Positions 25,311 through 33,840 of a stretch of 64,000 bases of DNA are shown here, piece by piece. The DNA lies in NCBI GenBank assembly GCA_903893745.1, contig CAITNF010000001.1:62001-126000 (forward strand), written 5' to 3'. The stretch is from an uncultured Actinomycetes bacterium (GTDB lineage Bacteria > Actinomycetota > Acidimicrobiia > Acidimicrobiales > RAAP-2). A program made the translations under genes and the position numbers. The notes beneath the pieces were generated by a model. That model had not been told where the DNA came from, searched no databases, and saw nothing but the letters and a program-made list of their open reading frames with translations. Within the stretch, counting starts at the first letter, position 1; each line of letters begins with the position of its first letter.

Positions 25311-26734
25311 GACAACCTCCCGGGGGTGACTTCGTCGCTCGAGTCGGTGACGGAGCGAACTTTCCAGCCGTACTTGACCAGGCCATCATCGACACCGAGA
25401 CGCCGGTAGACAATTTTCACCGCAGTACCAACCTTTAATTCATCAAGTTTGGTGTCACAGAACATCGCCGAAATCTGTCCACCTCGTGAACCGGTCTCGC
25501 CCTTCAGGCGAACCACTCCAACTGCTACCGGAGCCGGCTCGGGGTGCACCGCGACCACGTGTTGCACATTGAACGTCACCACTTCGCCAAATCGCACTGC
25601 TCGTTCGAAAGTGAACTCGCTGGTTCCGCAATCGACACAGAGACGGCGCGGTGGGATGTTGAACGATTGACACGCGACACACCTGGCGCCGGTGAGACTG
25701 CCCTCCAAATCAGACCGTGCCGCACCGGGTGTGGCGGCGTAGGGGACAATCGGCGACGGGGGCATCGGACCCTCAATAACGCCAAAACGTTGCAAATACT
25801 CTACGTAACTGATGGGTGTGGGTTCGGGAAGATGCGCGGTGACCCGGATTGGTCCATTCACGTCCAGTGTGAAGCCAGTCGCCCCCGAACCAGACTCCAC
25901 CCCAACGCAGGCGACTAGTACCGATTCTTGATTGGTCACGACTCCCGCAAGATCAAAGAGTGGGCCACCACTTCCGAGCTCGCCTGTTTGGGAGAAGTCA
26001 AACGATGAATCTGTCGCGTCAAAATTCGTCGAGCGCAGCAGTGCAGTGCGTGATCGAACGTCCAGCGGCCCAACGGCGAGTTGCGTCGCGCCGGGCGCCA
26101 ACTGGCTCAGCACGCCCTTCAGCGCGGGTTCAATCTGACCCACCAGTTCATAGCGCTGGTCGTCGTAGTTACGCAGCACTCCGGTGCTTTCTGATCGCCA
26201 CCTCGTCGGCACACCGTGCCGGTACGAAACACTCGGTCCCAAAGTCGAAGTGGCCTCACTACTTATCAGCAGCGCAACCGCGCCCGCGCCTAGCGCTTCA
26301 ACCGCAGAACCCGGAGCACCGCGACGTCGCTCCGCGGCAACCACGAGCACGCGCGTAGCGTTACCCGCCACAATCGCACCGCGAGCAATCTCGACAGCAT
26401 TAACCCCGCCGAGCGTTGAGCCAGCCACGTCAACAATTGCCGCCGTCGGTTCGAGCGCCAAGGCCCGAGCAATTTCGGCCGCGGCCGAGTGCTCGGTATA
26501 GGGCGACGAGCAGGTCGCGACAATCAAGAGATCAACTGACGCTACGGTAACGCCCGACAATGCAGCTTCCGCTGCTTCAACACCCATGGTGACGATGTCT
26601 TCGTCGTACCCAGCAACCGTAACGGTCTTTACTCCACCGGGGGTGGGGACACCGGGCCAATGTTGACGCAGCTCACTGATTGCCAATCTGCCCGAAGGGA
26701 CGTAGGTACCAATCGCCTCGACCCCAACGTGCAT
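25307..26734 (-). CDS. Fusion of a thiolase-fold (HMG-CoA synthase/KAS III-like) domain and a DUF35 zinc-ribbon/OB domain
   Basis: The 475 residues fall into a condensing-enzyme-like domain (1 to about 305) and a DUF35 domain (about 340 to 450). The first begins VEAIGTYVPSGRLAISEL, as in archaeal-type HMG-CoA synthases. The expected nucleophile position reads VDVAGSTLGG, with Ser or Gly instead of Cys, so thiolytic or condensing activity is doubtful. The second holds a C4 zinc ribbon (CVAC at 352, CVDC at 366) and an OB-fold segment VVTFNVQHVVAV. In archaea separate thiolase, HMG-CoA synthase and DUF35 proteins form a complex; here two parts are fused and the active thiolase gene follows with a four-base overlap. 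I infer a scaffold or substrate-presenting subunit. The ATG shares one base with the preceding TAA. Confidence 0.78.
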   Translation of the reverse strand: MHVGVEAIGTYVPSGRLAISELRQHWPGVPTPGGVKTVTVAGYDEDIVTMGVEAAEAALSGVTVASVDLLIVATCSSPYTEHSAAAEIARALALEPTAAIVDVAGSTLGGVNAVEIARGAIVAGNATRVLVVAAERRRGAPGSAVEALGAGAVALLISSEATSTLGPSVSYRHGVPTRWRSESTGVLRNYDDQRYELVGQIEPALKGVLSQLAPGATQLAVGPLDVRSRTALLRSTNFDATDSSFDFSQTGELGSGGPLFDLAGVVTNQESVLVACVGVESGSGATGFTLDVNGPIRVTAHLPEPTPISYVEYLQRFGVIEGPMPPSPIVPYAATPGAARSDLEGSLTGARCVACQSFNIPPRRLCVDCGTSEFTFERAVRFGEVVTFNVQHVVAVHPEPAPVAVGVVRLKGETGSRGGQISAMFCDTKLDELKVGTAVKIVYRRLGVDDGLVKYGWKVRSVTDSSDEVTPGRLS

Positions 26735-27882
26735 TATGAATCAGCCCGGATACCCAGTGCCATTTCGCCAATGAGCGCACGGTGCAGATCATTACTACCT
26801 TCAACGATTTGAAGAACTTTTGCGTCACGGAACAGTCGACCAATGGCGTACTCCGGCGACACTCCGTAGGCACCGTGAATCTGCAACGCATCCGTTGCAC
26901 TCCGAAAGGCGATATCGCTGGCGTACATTTTGGCCATGCTCGTCAACCGACGAGCGCGCTCGCCGCGCTCGAGTGCGTCAGCCGCGTCGTTGACCAGCAA
27001 CCGCGCGGTGTGCACTCCAACTTCCATATCGGTGACCTTAGACTGCACGATCTGAAACTCGGAAATTGGGTGACCAAAGGCAATCCGCTCTTTCGCGTAT
27101 GAGACTGCCTGATCGAGACAGGCCTGTGCGACACCTACCGAGCGAGCGGCCACTCCGAGGCGACCCCGTTCGACCGCGGTCATCGCCACTTCAAAGCCGT
27201 GACCCTCCTCGCCAAGTAGCGCGTCCGGTCCTAAGCGCAGATCCTTAAAGACCACTTCACCAGTGCAAATGGGTCGAAAGCCCAGCTTGTCACGATAAGG
27301 GTTTAGTTCCAATCCAGGGGTATCACGCGGAATGAGAAACGCGGTGACGCCAGCATGGCGAAGCGAACGATCCTTCGTTGCGAACGACAGAAAGAAATCA
27401 GCAATATCGAGGTTGGAGATCCACGCTTTCGTGCCGTTGAGGATATAACTCTCGCCATCTTTCTTGTACGTAGTGTCCATCCCGGCGACGTCGCTACCGG
27501 AACGGGGCTCGGTCACTGCAGAACCGCCAAAGATTCGCCCTTCCGCGAGGGGGCGTAGCCAACGTTCCTTTTGCTCGATAGTGCCAAAATTGGCGATACC
27601 GGCTCCGACAAGCCCCGAAGGCATCGAAACCAAGGTCCCCATGATGTGGCAAGTTTGACTTACTTCTTCAACGAAGGCGACGAAGGTGCGGTAGTCGAGA
27701 CCAAGCCCACCCCACTCGACGGGAACGACCCCACCGAAGAAACCAAGTTCAGCCATTTTGTCGAGCAGATCGCGCGGGATTTTTTCATCGCGGTCGTACT
27801 GCGCTACGCGAGGCGCAATCTCGCGTCGCGAAAACTCGCCAGCTAATTCAACAATTGCCGCTCCAGACTGGATTACCGTCAT
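26734..27882 (-). CDS. Acyl-CoA dehydrogenase
   Basis: FAD-dependent dehydrogenase of 382 residues beginning MTVIQSGAAIVELAG; the ATG has GGAG seven bases upstream, and an earlier in-frame start adds only five residues. Landmarks are GGSAVTEPRSGSDVAGM for flavin binding, RIAFGHPISEFQIVQSK in the C-terminal domain, and Glu361 in QIVEGSNDLHR as likely catalytic base. It is the first enzyme gene of the beta-oxidation operon that continues with the thiolase-fold/DUF35 fusion, thiolase, hydroxyacyl-CoA dehydrogenase and hydratase, so all four steps are covered. Electrons probably go through ETF to the Fe-S oxidoreductase encoded at 6570. Confidence 0.92.
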   Translation of the reverse strand: MTVIQSGAAIVELAGEFSRREIAPRVAQYDRDEKIPRDLLDKMAELGFFGGVVPVEWGGLGLDYRTFVAFVEEVSQTCHIMGTLVSMPSGLVGAGIANFGTIEQKERWLRPLAEGRIFGGSAVTEPRSGSDVAGMDTTYKKDGESYILNGTKAWISNLDIADFFLSFATKDRSLRHAGVTAFLIPRDTPGLELNPYRDKLGFRPICTGEVVFKDLRLGPDALLGEEGHGFEVAMTAVERGRLGVAARSVGVAQACLDQAVSYAKERIAFGHPISEFQIVQSKVTDMEVGVHTARLLVNDAADALERGERARRLTSMAKMYASDIAFRSATDALQIHGAYGVSPEYAIGRLFRDAKVLQIVEGSNDLHRALIGEMALGIRADS

Positions 27883-27974
27883 CTCGAATCTCCTCAAAAA
27901 ACTTACGATTGTGTGTGAATATCTCTAATCCAACTTTTCCCACCGCAGCGATTTCAGTAGCGGTAGGGTCTTAC

Positions 27975-28388
27975 TTAGTCGAAAATCCCATCCATAGTGA
28001 GGTGGCGACGGGCAAACTGAGGACCCGCCGGACCCCAGACAATGTTGTCCTCGTACAGTCCACTCTGCTTAATCTGCAAACCTCGATACTGCGCCACACC
28101 CAGCAGAAGGTAGGACGTAATGTGTGCCGTAGTTTCAGTGAGCGCGATAATCCGAAGATTTGTAGAAAAGTGTCGACGAATATCACCTTGAGACTCCATC
28201 GACGAGCGCATCAGCTCCTCAATCTCTTCTCGCCCGTTAAATACAAGAGGTGGGCCATCGTTGCCATTGATTACAAGTTCGAAGACTGCATCATCGGTGA
28301 AGCATTCGCCAATCATCGGCACGTTGTTCGTGTCGTTACCCACCGCGTACTTCGCGAGCAGGCTGGTTATCTGTGCCAACTGTTCCAT
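27975..28388 (-). CDS. SnoaL-like (NTF2-fold) protein
   Basis: A 137-residue protein with the cone-shaped NTF2-like fold pattern: an N-terminal helix (MEQLAQITSLLAKYAVGND), then CFTDDAVFEL and NGREEIEELM, then beta strands with HFSTNLRII and a terminal GPQFARRHLTMDGIF. The family includes ketosteroid isomerase, polyketide cyclases and the small subunit of ring-hydroxylating dioxygenases. The ATG chosen has GGAGA four bases upstream; a longer in-frame start adds 14 residues without family match. It lies 92 bases upstream of the acyl-CoA dehydrogenase gene and may head that operon. A second family member is encoded at 36392. A role as isomerase or hydratase is a guess. Confidence 0.7.
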   Translation of the reverse strand: MEQLAQITSLLAKYAVGNDTNNVPMIGECFTDDAVFELVINGNDGPPLVFNGREEIEELMRSSMESQGDIRRHFSTNLRIIALTETTAHITSYLLLGVAQYRGLQIKQSGLYEDNIVWGPAGPQFARRHLTMDGIFD

Positions 28389-28553
28389 ATCTTCTCCCAC
28401 CCACAGGACAACGATTGCTTTCGATGCCACAACGAATTCACTGAATCCTCGAAGATGGTCGGGTGACTGCCCTGCCCAACAGCAAATCGGGCGGTCGAGA
28501 CCAACTTTTCAATTCCGCACGGCCAACTACAATAATTCGTGATATTGATTTAC

Positions 28554-28559
28554 ATTATA
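28554..28559 (-). promoter_or_regulatory. -10 box upstream of the SnoaL/beta-oxidation operon
   Basis: TATAAT on the minus strand lies within the AT-rich divergent interval of 373 bases between the SnoaL-like gene and the P450 gene. No good -35 box is seen at the matching distance, so an activator may be needed. The interval also holds the P450 promoter; no gene is visible in it. Confidence 0.35.
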
Positions 28560-28654
28560 ACATGATTAGCTCTGGATCAGCCGAAAGGTCTTTCTACGAG
28601 GGAAATCTACCCTCTGGTAACTTTTTCTTCCACTGAGCCCAGTAGTTTCACGCT

Positions 28655-28683
28655 TTGCACATATCAGATTTAGATAGCATAAT
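28655..28683 (+). promoter_or_regulatory. Promoter of the cytochrome P450 gene
   Basis: TTGCAC (28655 to 28660) and CATAAT (28678 to 28683) are 17 bases apart, about 80 bases before the ATG. Directly downstream is an AT-rich stretch with two ATTATTAG-like repeats that could be an operator. The ATG has a strong GGGAGGG ribosome binding site. Confidence 0.55.
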
Positions 28684-28761
28684 CATTATTAGGTAAATTA
28701 ATTATTAGTTCGCTTCGGATAGCCTCATCGGCTCCAGCGTTCCAAAACCAGGGAGGGAAAA

Positions 28762-30063
28762 ATGAGTTCAACCGAGGAAATTAGTTTCTTTGACCCCGAG
28801 GTGAATCGGTGTCCCTATCCCGCGTACAAACAACTCCAAGATGAAGCGCCGGTCTGGCAGGACCCTCAGACCGGTATGTACGTGGTGACTCGTTATGACG
28901 ACATTCGCGAAGTCCTTATGGACCGCGAGACTTTCACTAACCGAGTCGGTAGTGCCGCTGGTATGACCGAAAAGGCAGTTCGTCCGAGCAACCCCGAAGA
29001 AGCTGCGCGCATGGACGCCGAAGCTGAGTGGGAACGAAAAATCAAGCAGGTCTACGTTGAAGAGGGTTGGGAGACCGTCGGAACACTCGACGCTCTAGAC
29101 CCACCCGAGCACGGGCAACTGCGTTCCATGTTCCAAGTTGCGTTCCGTCCGTCACGAATCGCCGAACTCGATCCTTACGTAGAGCAGCTCACCAATAAGT
29201 TGATGGACGCGTTTATCGAAAAAGGACGCTGTGAGTGGGTCGCCGAATACGCGGTACCCGTTCCGCTGTACACGATTGGTAAGCAGATGGGCGTGCCCGA
29301 AGCCGACATGCCCCAGATTAAGAAGTGGACCGACGCGTGGGTCCAGCGACTCGGTCTGATGCAGACTCCCGAAGAGCGGCTGTGGTCAGCGAAGAAAGAA
29401 GTTGAAGCGCAGCAGTACTTCCAGCCAATTTTTGAACGTCTGCGTCAGCACCCTGAAGACACGTTGCTCAGCGATGTTGTCAACAAGGAAATTCCAGAAT
29501 GGGGACGCAAGCTCAACGACAACGAGCTGCACTCAGAGATGATGGCCGACTTCTTCGTTGGGGGTAGTGAGACCACCGCGAATTCAATCGCAGCCGGAAT
29601 GGTGGCCCTGATTGAGCGTCCCGAGTTGTGGGAACGACTCTGCGAAGACCCTGAAAAGTACATCCCCATCTTCTCCGAGGAAGTCATTCGAATCGAAGGT
29701 CCAGTTCAAGGTCTGTTGCGTGAGACGTCCAAGGACGTGGAGATGCACGGTGTCAAGATTCCTGCCGGTTCAATTGTCAACGTTCGTTTCGCGGCGGGTA
29801 ATCGTGACGAGCGCCACTTCCCACACGCCGATCAAATTGACCTTGACCGTCAACACTCCAAGGCCCACTTGGGCTTCGGACTCGGGGAGCACTTCTGCCT
29901 TGGCGCTCCACTCGCTCGACGTGAAATGTACTGGGCGTTCAAGACTCTCGTTAACCGAGTTGAGTCGATGAGGTTTGTCGAGGGTGCTAACGACTTTGAA
30001 TTTAATGCCAGTTACTTCTTGCGCGGTATAAAGGAACTGCACATCGAATTAACCCCCCGCTAA
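28762..30063 (+). CDS. Cytochrome P450
   Basis: Soluble bacterial-type P450 of 433 residues that would hydroxylate a hydrophobic substrate. The oxygen-activation helix reads FFVGGSETTANSIAAGM, the K-helix ExxR is in SEEVIRIEGP, and the haem-binding loop FGLGEHFCLG puts the ligand at Cys379. No membrane anchor. It is a single-gene unit with its own promoter and a classical terminator, divergent from the SnoaL/beta-oxidation operon and next to SDR, thiolase-like and DUF35 genes. In actinobacterial steroid and terpenoid pathways such P450s oxidise a terminal methyl or ring carbon before CoA activation; that this one does so is inference. No ferredoxin gene is adjacent. Confidence 0.93.
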   Translation: MSSTEEISFFDPEVNRCPYPAYKQLQDEAPVWQDPQTGMYVVTRYDDIREVLMDRETFTNRVGSAAGMTEKAVRPSNPEEAARMDAEAEWERKIKQVYVEEGWETVGTLDALDPPEHGQLRSMFQVAFRPSRIAELDPYVEQLTNKLMDAFIEKGRCEWVAEYAVPVPLYTIGKQMGVPEADMPQIKKWTDAWVQRLGLMQTPEERLWSAKKEVEAQQYFQPIFERLRQHPEDTLLSDVVNKEIPEWGRKLNDNELHSEMMADFFVGGSETTANSIAAGMVALIERPELWERLCEDPEKYIPIFSEEVIRIEGPVQGLLRETSKDVEMHGVKIPAGSIVNVRFAAGNRDERHFPHADQIDLDRQHSKAHLGFGLGEHFCLGAPLARREMYWAFKTLVNRVESMRFVEGANDFEFNASYFLRGIKELHIELTPR

Positions 30064-30120
30064 AGGCGAAAACCTACAGCAGGAACAACGTTCCACAATT
30101 TCTCATTTCCCCTGAGACCG

Positions 30121-30156
30121 AAAAATGGGGGTCATAGCAATACGGCCCCCATTTTT
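30121..30156. terminator. Bidirectional Rho-independent terminator
   Basis: AAAAATGGGGG pairs perfectly with CCCCCATTTTT around a 14-base loop, so each strand has a GC-rich stem followed by a T-run. It lies between the convergent P450 and SDR genes and can serve both. It is the only U-tract terminator I found here. Confidence 0.85.
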
Positions 30157-30184
30157 CAATTCAATTGCGTAATGACTAGTTTTG

Positions 30185-31009
30185 CTACATCCCCAGCGAC
30201 TGCACGCTGTCACGCCAGGCGAGCACGCCACCGTCAATCAACCAGTTCACACCGTTCACGAACGATGACTGCGAACTTGCCAAGAAGCAGACCAACTCGG
30301 CCACGTCGTCGGGTTCACCGATTCGATGAACGAGGTGGGTATCAATCGGGCTACCACCGCTATCAGTGTCGGCGTCGGCCGGAGCCGCGGCCATCAGTGT
30401 TGCAGTGACATCTTTCACCATGTCAGTGTCTACCGAGGCCGGACAGTAGCAATTCGCTCGAATCCCGAAGGGTGCCAGAGCCACCGCAAGGTTCTTAGTT
30501 AGTAACGCAATTGCGCCCTTACTCGTTCCGTACGCCAGGCCGAATGGATAACCAACCCAGGATGCGGTCGATCCCGCATTAATCACCGATGGGGATTTTT
30601 TACTCTTTTTCAAGTACGGAAGTGCCGCCTTGGTGCACATGAAAACTCCACGTACGTTAACATTCATCACTCGATCAAATGTCTCGACGGACATTGACTC
30701 AAAGGTGAAGTCCTTTGAAATCATGGTCTCATGGATACCAGCATTGTTGTGCAACACGTCGATACCACCAAAGTGCTTTGCAGCGGTCTCCATTAGTGCG
30801 GTGACATCAGATTGTGAGGACACGTCACAGTGGGCGTAAATTGCTCGGCCCCCCGCAGCGATGATCTTTGCGACGGTGGCTTCACCGACCTCATCGATTA
30901 CATCCGAGATGACTACGTTGGCGCCACGTGCTGCGGCCATTGCTGCAGTGGCCGCCCCAATTCCTCGAGCACCTCCGGTAATGACAATCGTTACATCCTT
31001 CAACGACAT
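30185..31009 (-). CDS. SDR family oxidoreductase
   Basis: Short-chain dehydrogenase of 274 residues starting MSLKDVTIVITGG. Cofactor motif TGGARGIG, an Asp at the end of strand 2 (ISDVID) favouring NAD, NNAGIHE, and the active-site Ser, Tyr and Lys in INAGSTASWVG and AYGTSKGA. The end reads VNWLIDGGVLAW. The ATG has GGGGG six bases upstream. An earlier in-frame start would add 12 residues. It follows the thiolase-like gene by 120 bases, with an ATTATAAT element between them, so it may have its own promoter. Probably oxidises a hydroxyl made by the P450 or beta-oxidation, by context only. Confidence 0.87.
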   Translation of the reverse strand: MSLKDVTIVITGGARGIGAATAAMAAARGANVVISDVIDEVGEATVAKIIAAGGRAIYAHCDVSSQSDVTALMETAAKHFGGIDVLHNNAGIHETMISKDFTFESMSVETFDRVMNVNVRGVFMCTKAALPYLKKSKKSPSVINAGSTASWVGYPFGLAYGTSKGAIALLTKNLAVALAPFGIRANCYCPASVDTDMVKDVTATLMAAAPADADTDSGGSPIDTHLVHRIGEPDDVAELVCFLASSQSSFVNGVNWLIDGGVLAWRDSVQSLGM

Positions 31010-31074
31010 ACAGTTCCCCCTTTTCACGACTCGTGAGTTCGTCACTCACGCCACCGTTTTAGTTTATGAATTTG

Positions 31075-31082
31075 ATTATAAT
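31075..31082. promoter_or_regulatory. ATTATAAT element upstream of SDR gene
   Basis: The self-complementary octamer ATTATAAT contains TATAAT on both strands and lies about 65 bases before the SDR start, in the gap after the thiolase-like gene. A -35 box is not obvious. The same octamer occurs in the promoter of the amidohydrolase operon. Confidence 0.35.
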
Positions 31083-31129
31083 GAATTCTAGATGGGCGAC
31101 CAGATACGCCCAACCTTGAGCAGTACTGA

Positions 31130-32296
31130 CTAATCGTCTCGACCGAGCACCAAAACGTTGTGATACTGCGCTCCCGAACCGGCCCCCGTCACCAATGCCG
31201 TGCGAGCCCCGGCCACCTGTCCCGACTTTGCCTCGCCCCTTAGCTGGTGCACCGCTTCAACAATCTTTAAGGTGGGTCCACCCCAGCCAATATGCGCGAA
31301 CGACAAAAGGCCACCATCAGTGTTGATCGGAAGTCGGCCGTCTTCGCTAATTCCCGCTTCAAAAGCGAAGTCGGTACCTTCACCTTCGCCACAAAACCCG
31401 AGTACCTCTAACTGGCGGACTACTTCGAAAATATTAATGTCGTATAACTCGAGCACGTCAACATCGGCGGGTACCATACCGGCCATGGCGAAGGCACGTC
31501 GCCCAGCGTCTTCACCAATTCGTCCGACTTCGTCGTACCTCGGGGGGTCAACATACTGCTGGCGGAACCATTCACACGCCCCACCCAGAAGTTGGACCGG
31601 CGTCTGAGGAAGGTCTCGAGCACGCTCACGTGACGTCAGCACCATGGCGGCGGCACCTTCGGTCGCCAAGCAAACCTCAAGAAGATGGAAAGGACTCGCA
31701 ATCATTGGTGACGCCAGCACGTCAGCCGACGTGTACGGACCTCGGCCACTCATCACTGCTTTGGGATTCTTTGATCCCGAGTTCCGAATCATTGCTGCAA
31801 GGGAGGCGAGCCGTTCACGATCAGGCCCGTATCGATCGAAGTAGACCTGAGCAACCAGTGCAAACTGAGCCTGGGTAATTGATCCCCAGCACGAGAGAAA
31901 CTCGTTGTCGGGTCGAGTGTACGAAGCAACTTTCCCGCCACCCGCAAGGTCGGCCTGACCACCAACGACGAGCACTGTTTCGCACTGTCCTGTGCTGATT
32001 GCCGCCGCCGCCTCGAGCGCGGCCGGTACCCCTTGTGGGTACGTATCACCAATCCAACGTAACGGCACACCGAGCAGCTTGGACCAATCCGATGAACCGG
32101 GTTGAAACACGGTGCCACCTGGTCCGGGCCAGCGAGCAGAAATTCCATCAATATCGTGCACCGTCAGACCAGCATCCGCCAGAGCAGCTAAAGCCGCGTC
32201 TAAACAGGCGCGTAGCGTGCTGGTTTCAAGGTGCCGGGCCATCGCCGTACGTCCGACCCCGACAATCGCGACCTCATGCAGGGGATTCGAACTCAT
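31130..32296 (-). CDS. Thiolase-like protein (lipid-transfer/Ltp2 type) lacking canonical catalytic residues
   Basis: A 388-residue thiolase-fold protein. It begins EVAIVGVGRTAMARHLE and has family segments SPFHLLEVCLATEGAAAMVLTS split around residue 215, ELYDINIFEVVRQLEVLGF and TDGGLLSFAHIGWGGP. Where thiolases carry the nucleophilic Cys this protein reads IGDTYPQGVPAAL, and GHPIGATG is FAHIGWGG, so a standard thiolysis mechanism is unlikely. In Mycobacterium and Rhodococcus Ltp2-type proteins of this kind pair with a DUF35 protein and act as retro-aldolases on steroid side chains. A DUF35 gene lies two genes upstream in the same operon. The ATG overlaps the ligase stop as ATGA. Confidence 0.8.
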   Translation of the reverse strand: MSSNPLHEVAIVGVGRTAMARHLETSTLRACLDAALAALADAGLTVHDIDGISARWPGPGGTVFQPGSSDWSKLLGVPLRWIGDTYPQGVPAALEAAAAISTGQCETVLVVGGQADLAGGGKVASYTRPDNEFLSCWGSITQAQFALVAQVYFDRYGPDRERLASLAAMIRNSGSKNPKAVMSGRGPYTSADVLASPMIASPFHLLEVCLATEGAAAMVLTSRERARDLPQTPVQLLGGACEWFRQQYVDPPRYDEVGRIGEDAGRRAFAMAGMVPADVDVLELYDINIFEVVRQLEVLGFCGEGEGTDFAFEAGISEDGRLPINTDGGLLSFAHIGWGGPTLKIVEAVHQLRGEAKSGQVAGARTALVTGAGSGAQYHNVLVLGRDD

Positions 32297-33840
32297 ACTT
32301 GGCGCTCACCATTCCACAGCGGTCGACGTACGGCCTGTTTATCAATCTTTCCCACGGCATTCTTAGGCAGGGCCTCCATAAAAATCACTTCTTCCGGTCG
32401 AACGAATTTAGGTAGTTCTTGTGCGGCAAACTCCAAGAGCTCCTGCGCCGAAGCCTCATTATTGGGGCGAAGTACGACTACCGCAACAATTCGTTCACCC
32501 CATTCGATGTCCGGAGCGCCCACCACGGCCACTTCGAGTATCGAGGGATGACGGTAAAAGACGTTCTCAATATCAGTGGGGGCGATGTTCTGGCCACCTC
32601 GAATGATGAGGTTCTTCAGCCGATCAACGATGTACACGTAGCCGTGCTCATCGACTTCAGCGATATCGCCCGAGTGCATCCAACCATCAATAACCGATTC
32701 ACCCGTACGTTCCGGGTCGCGATAGTAGCCCTTCATGAGGTGAGGGCCGCGAAAGATAACCTCACCGCGTTCTCGAACTGCCACATCACGTCCTTGATCA
32801 TCAACGACGCGCACGGTAACGGCCAGCGAAGGCTGTCCGGCGGAGCGGAGTAACTCTGGTTGATCACTTAACGCGTGTGCGTGGTCTTGTTTGCGCAACA
32901 GCGTTCCAATCGAAGCAATCTCCGCCATCCCGTACAGCTGGATGAAAATTGATCCAAACCGGTCAACCAAGAGGCGCAAACGGTCAGGAGATATTGGTGA
33001 TGATCCGTAGCCCAATGTCTCGAGTGTGGCCAGTCGCTCTACCAAGCCGGGGCCGCTTTCGAGCACTCTCATCAGTTGGGTAGGTACCAAAAATGAGTGA
33101 GTCACCCGTTCGCCAGCGACAACGTCGGCGAAGCGTTCAGGGTCGAAGCTCCGATTATCGGCGAACCCTAATGCCGCGCCGATAACAAAGCAGGGCATCA
33201 TCGTAATATTGACGCTCGAGTTATGGGGAATTTGGATGAGGTAGCGACTCTCTGGGGATAGTTCATACTCAATGCACGCGACCGTGGCGTGCTGCATCAT
33301 TGCGTCATGGGTAAACAGCACACCCTTAGGCCGCCCCGTTGTTCCCGACGTGTACACAATGCAGGCATCTTCGCTTCCGCGAGCTTCGTACAATGACTTT
33401 GGTGGTTCCACTGACGCCGACGTCAGTAACGCTTCGTAGCCATTGCTGCCGCGGTCGTCAAGATCAAGCCACTGACAATTGTGTCGAGCCGCTAACAGTC
33501 GCCCCTCTTCGGCGAACTCTCCCGCGCCAATGAGCAGACGTGGTTCAGCGTTCTCCAAGGCAGCATCCAGATCATTGTCGCTCATTCGAAAGTTCAAGCC
33601 CACGTACACGCAACCGGACTTATGCGTCGCAGCCAGTACCTCAGCTACCTCGATTCGGTTTGGGCACAACAACGCGATCCGGTCTCCGGTCGTGACCGAG
33701 AAATGTTCCAGCACTACGTTCGCCAGCTGGTTGGTGCGTACGTCGAACTCCGACCATGTGCGGCGACGTTGTTGATCGAAAAGCGCCAGAGCATCAGGTC
33801 GGCGTCGTGCCTGGCGCGCTACCGCGCGTCCGACACTCAC
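32293..33840 (-). CDS. AMP-dependent acyl-CoA synthetase/ligase
   Basis: ANL-family ligase of 515 residues with GTG start. Motifs: YTSGTTGRPKG at about 163 to 173, FIQLYGMAEIASIG, HSGDIAEVDEHGYVYIVDR, RGGQNIAPTDIE, and the catalytic Lys498 in LPKNAVGKIDKQ, fully conserved here. It would activate a fatty or cyclic carboxylic acid as CoA thioester. The GTG overlaps the DUF35 stop as GTGA, and its own stop overlaps the thiolase-like start, so DUF35, ligase and thiolase-like protein are likely made in fixed ratio. It is only distantly similar to the other ligase at 14270. Confidence 0.9.
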   Translation of the reverse strand: MSVGRAVARQARRRPDALALFDQQRRRTWSEFDVRTNQLANVVLEHFSVTTGDRIALLCPNRIEVAEVLAATHKSGCVYVGLNFRMSDNDLDAALENAEPRLLIGAGEFAEEGRLLAARHNCQWLDLDDRGSNGYEALLTSASVEPPKSLYEARGSEDACIVYTSGTTGRPKGVLFTHDAMMQHATVACIEYELSPESRYLIQIPHNSSVNITMMPCFVIGAALGFADNRSFDPERFADVVAGERVTHSFLVPTQLMRVLESGPGLVERLATLETLGYGSSPISPDRLRLLVDRFGSIFIQLYGMAEIASIGTLLRKQDHAHALSDQPELLRSAGQPSLAVTVRVVDDQGRDVAVRERGEVIFRGPHLMKGYYRDPERTGESVIDGWMHSGDIAEVDEHGYVYIVDRLKNLIIRGGQNIAPTDIENVFYRHPSILEVAVVGAPDIEWGERIVAVVVLRPNNEASAQELLEFAAQELPKFVRPEEVIFMEALPKNAVGKIDKQAVRRPLWNGERQV

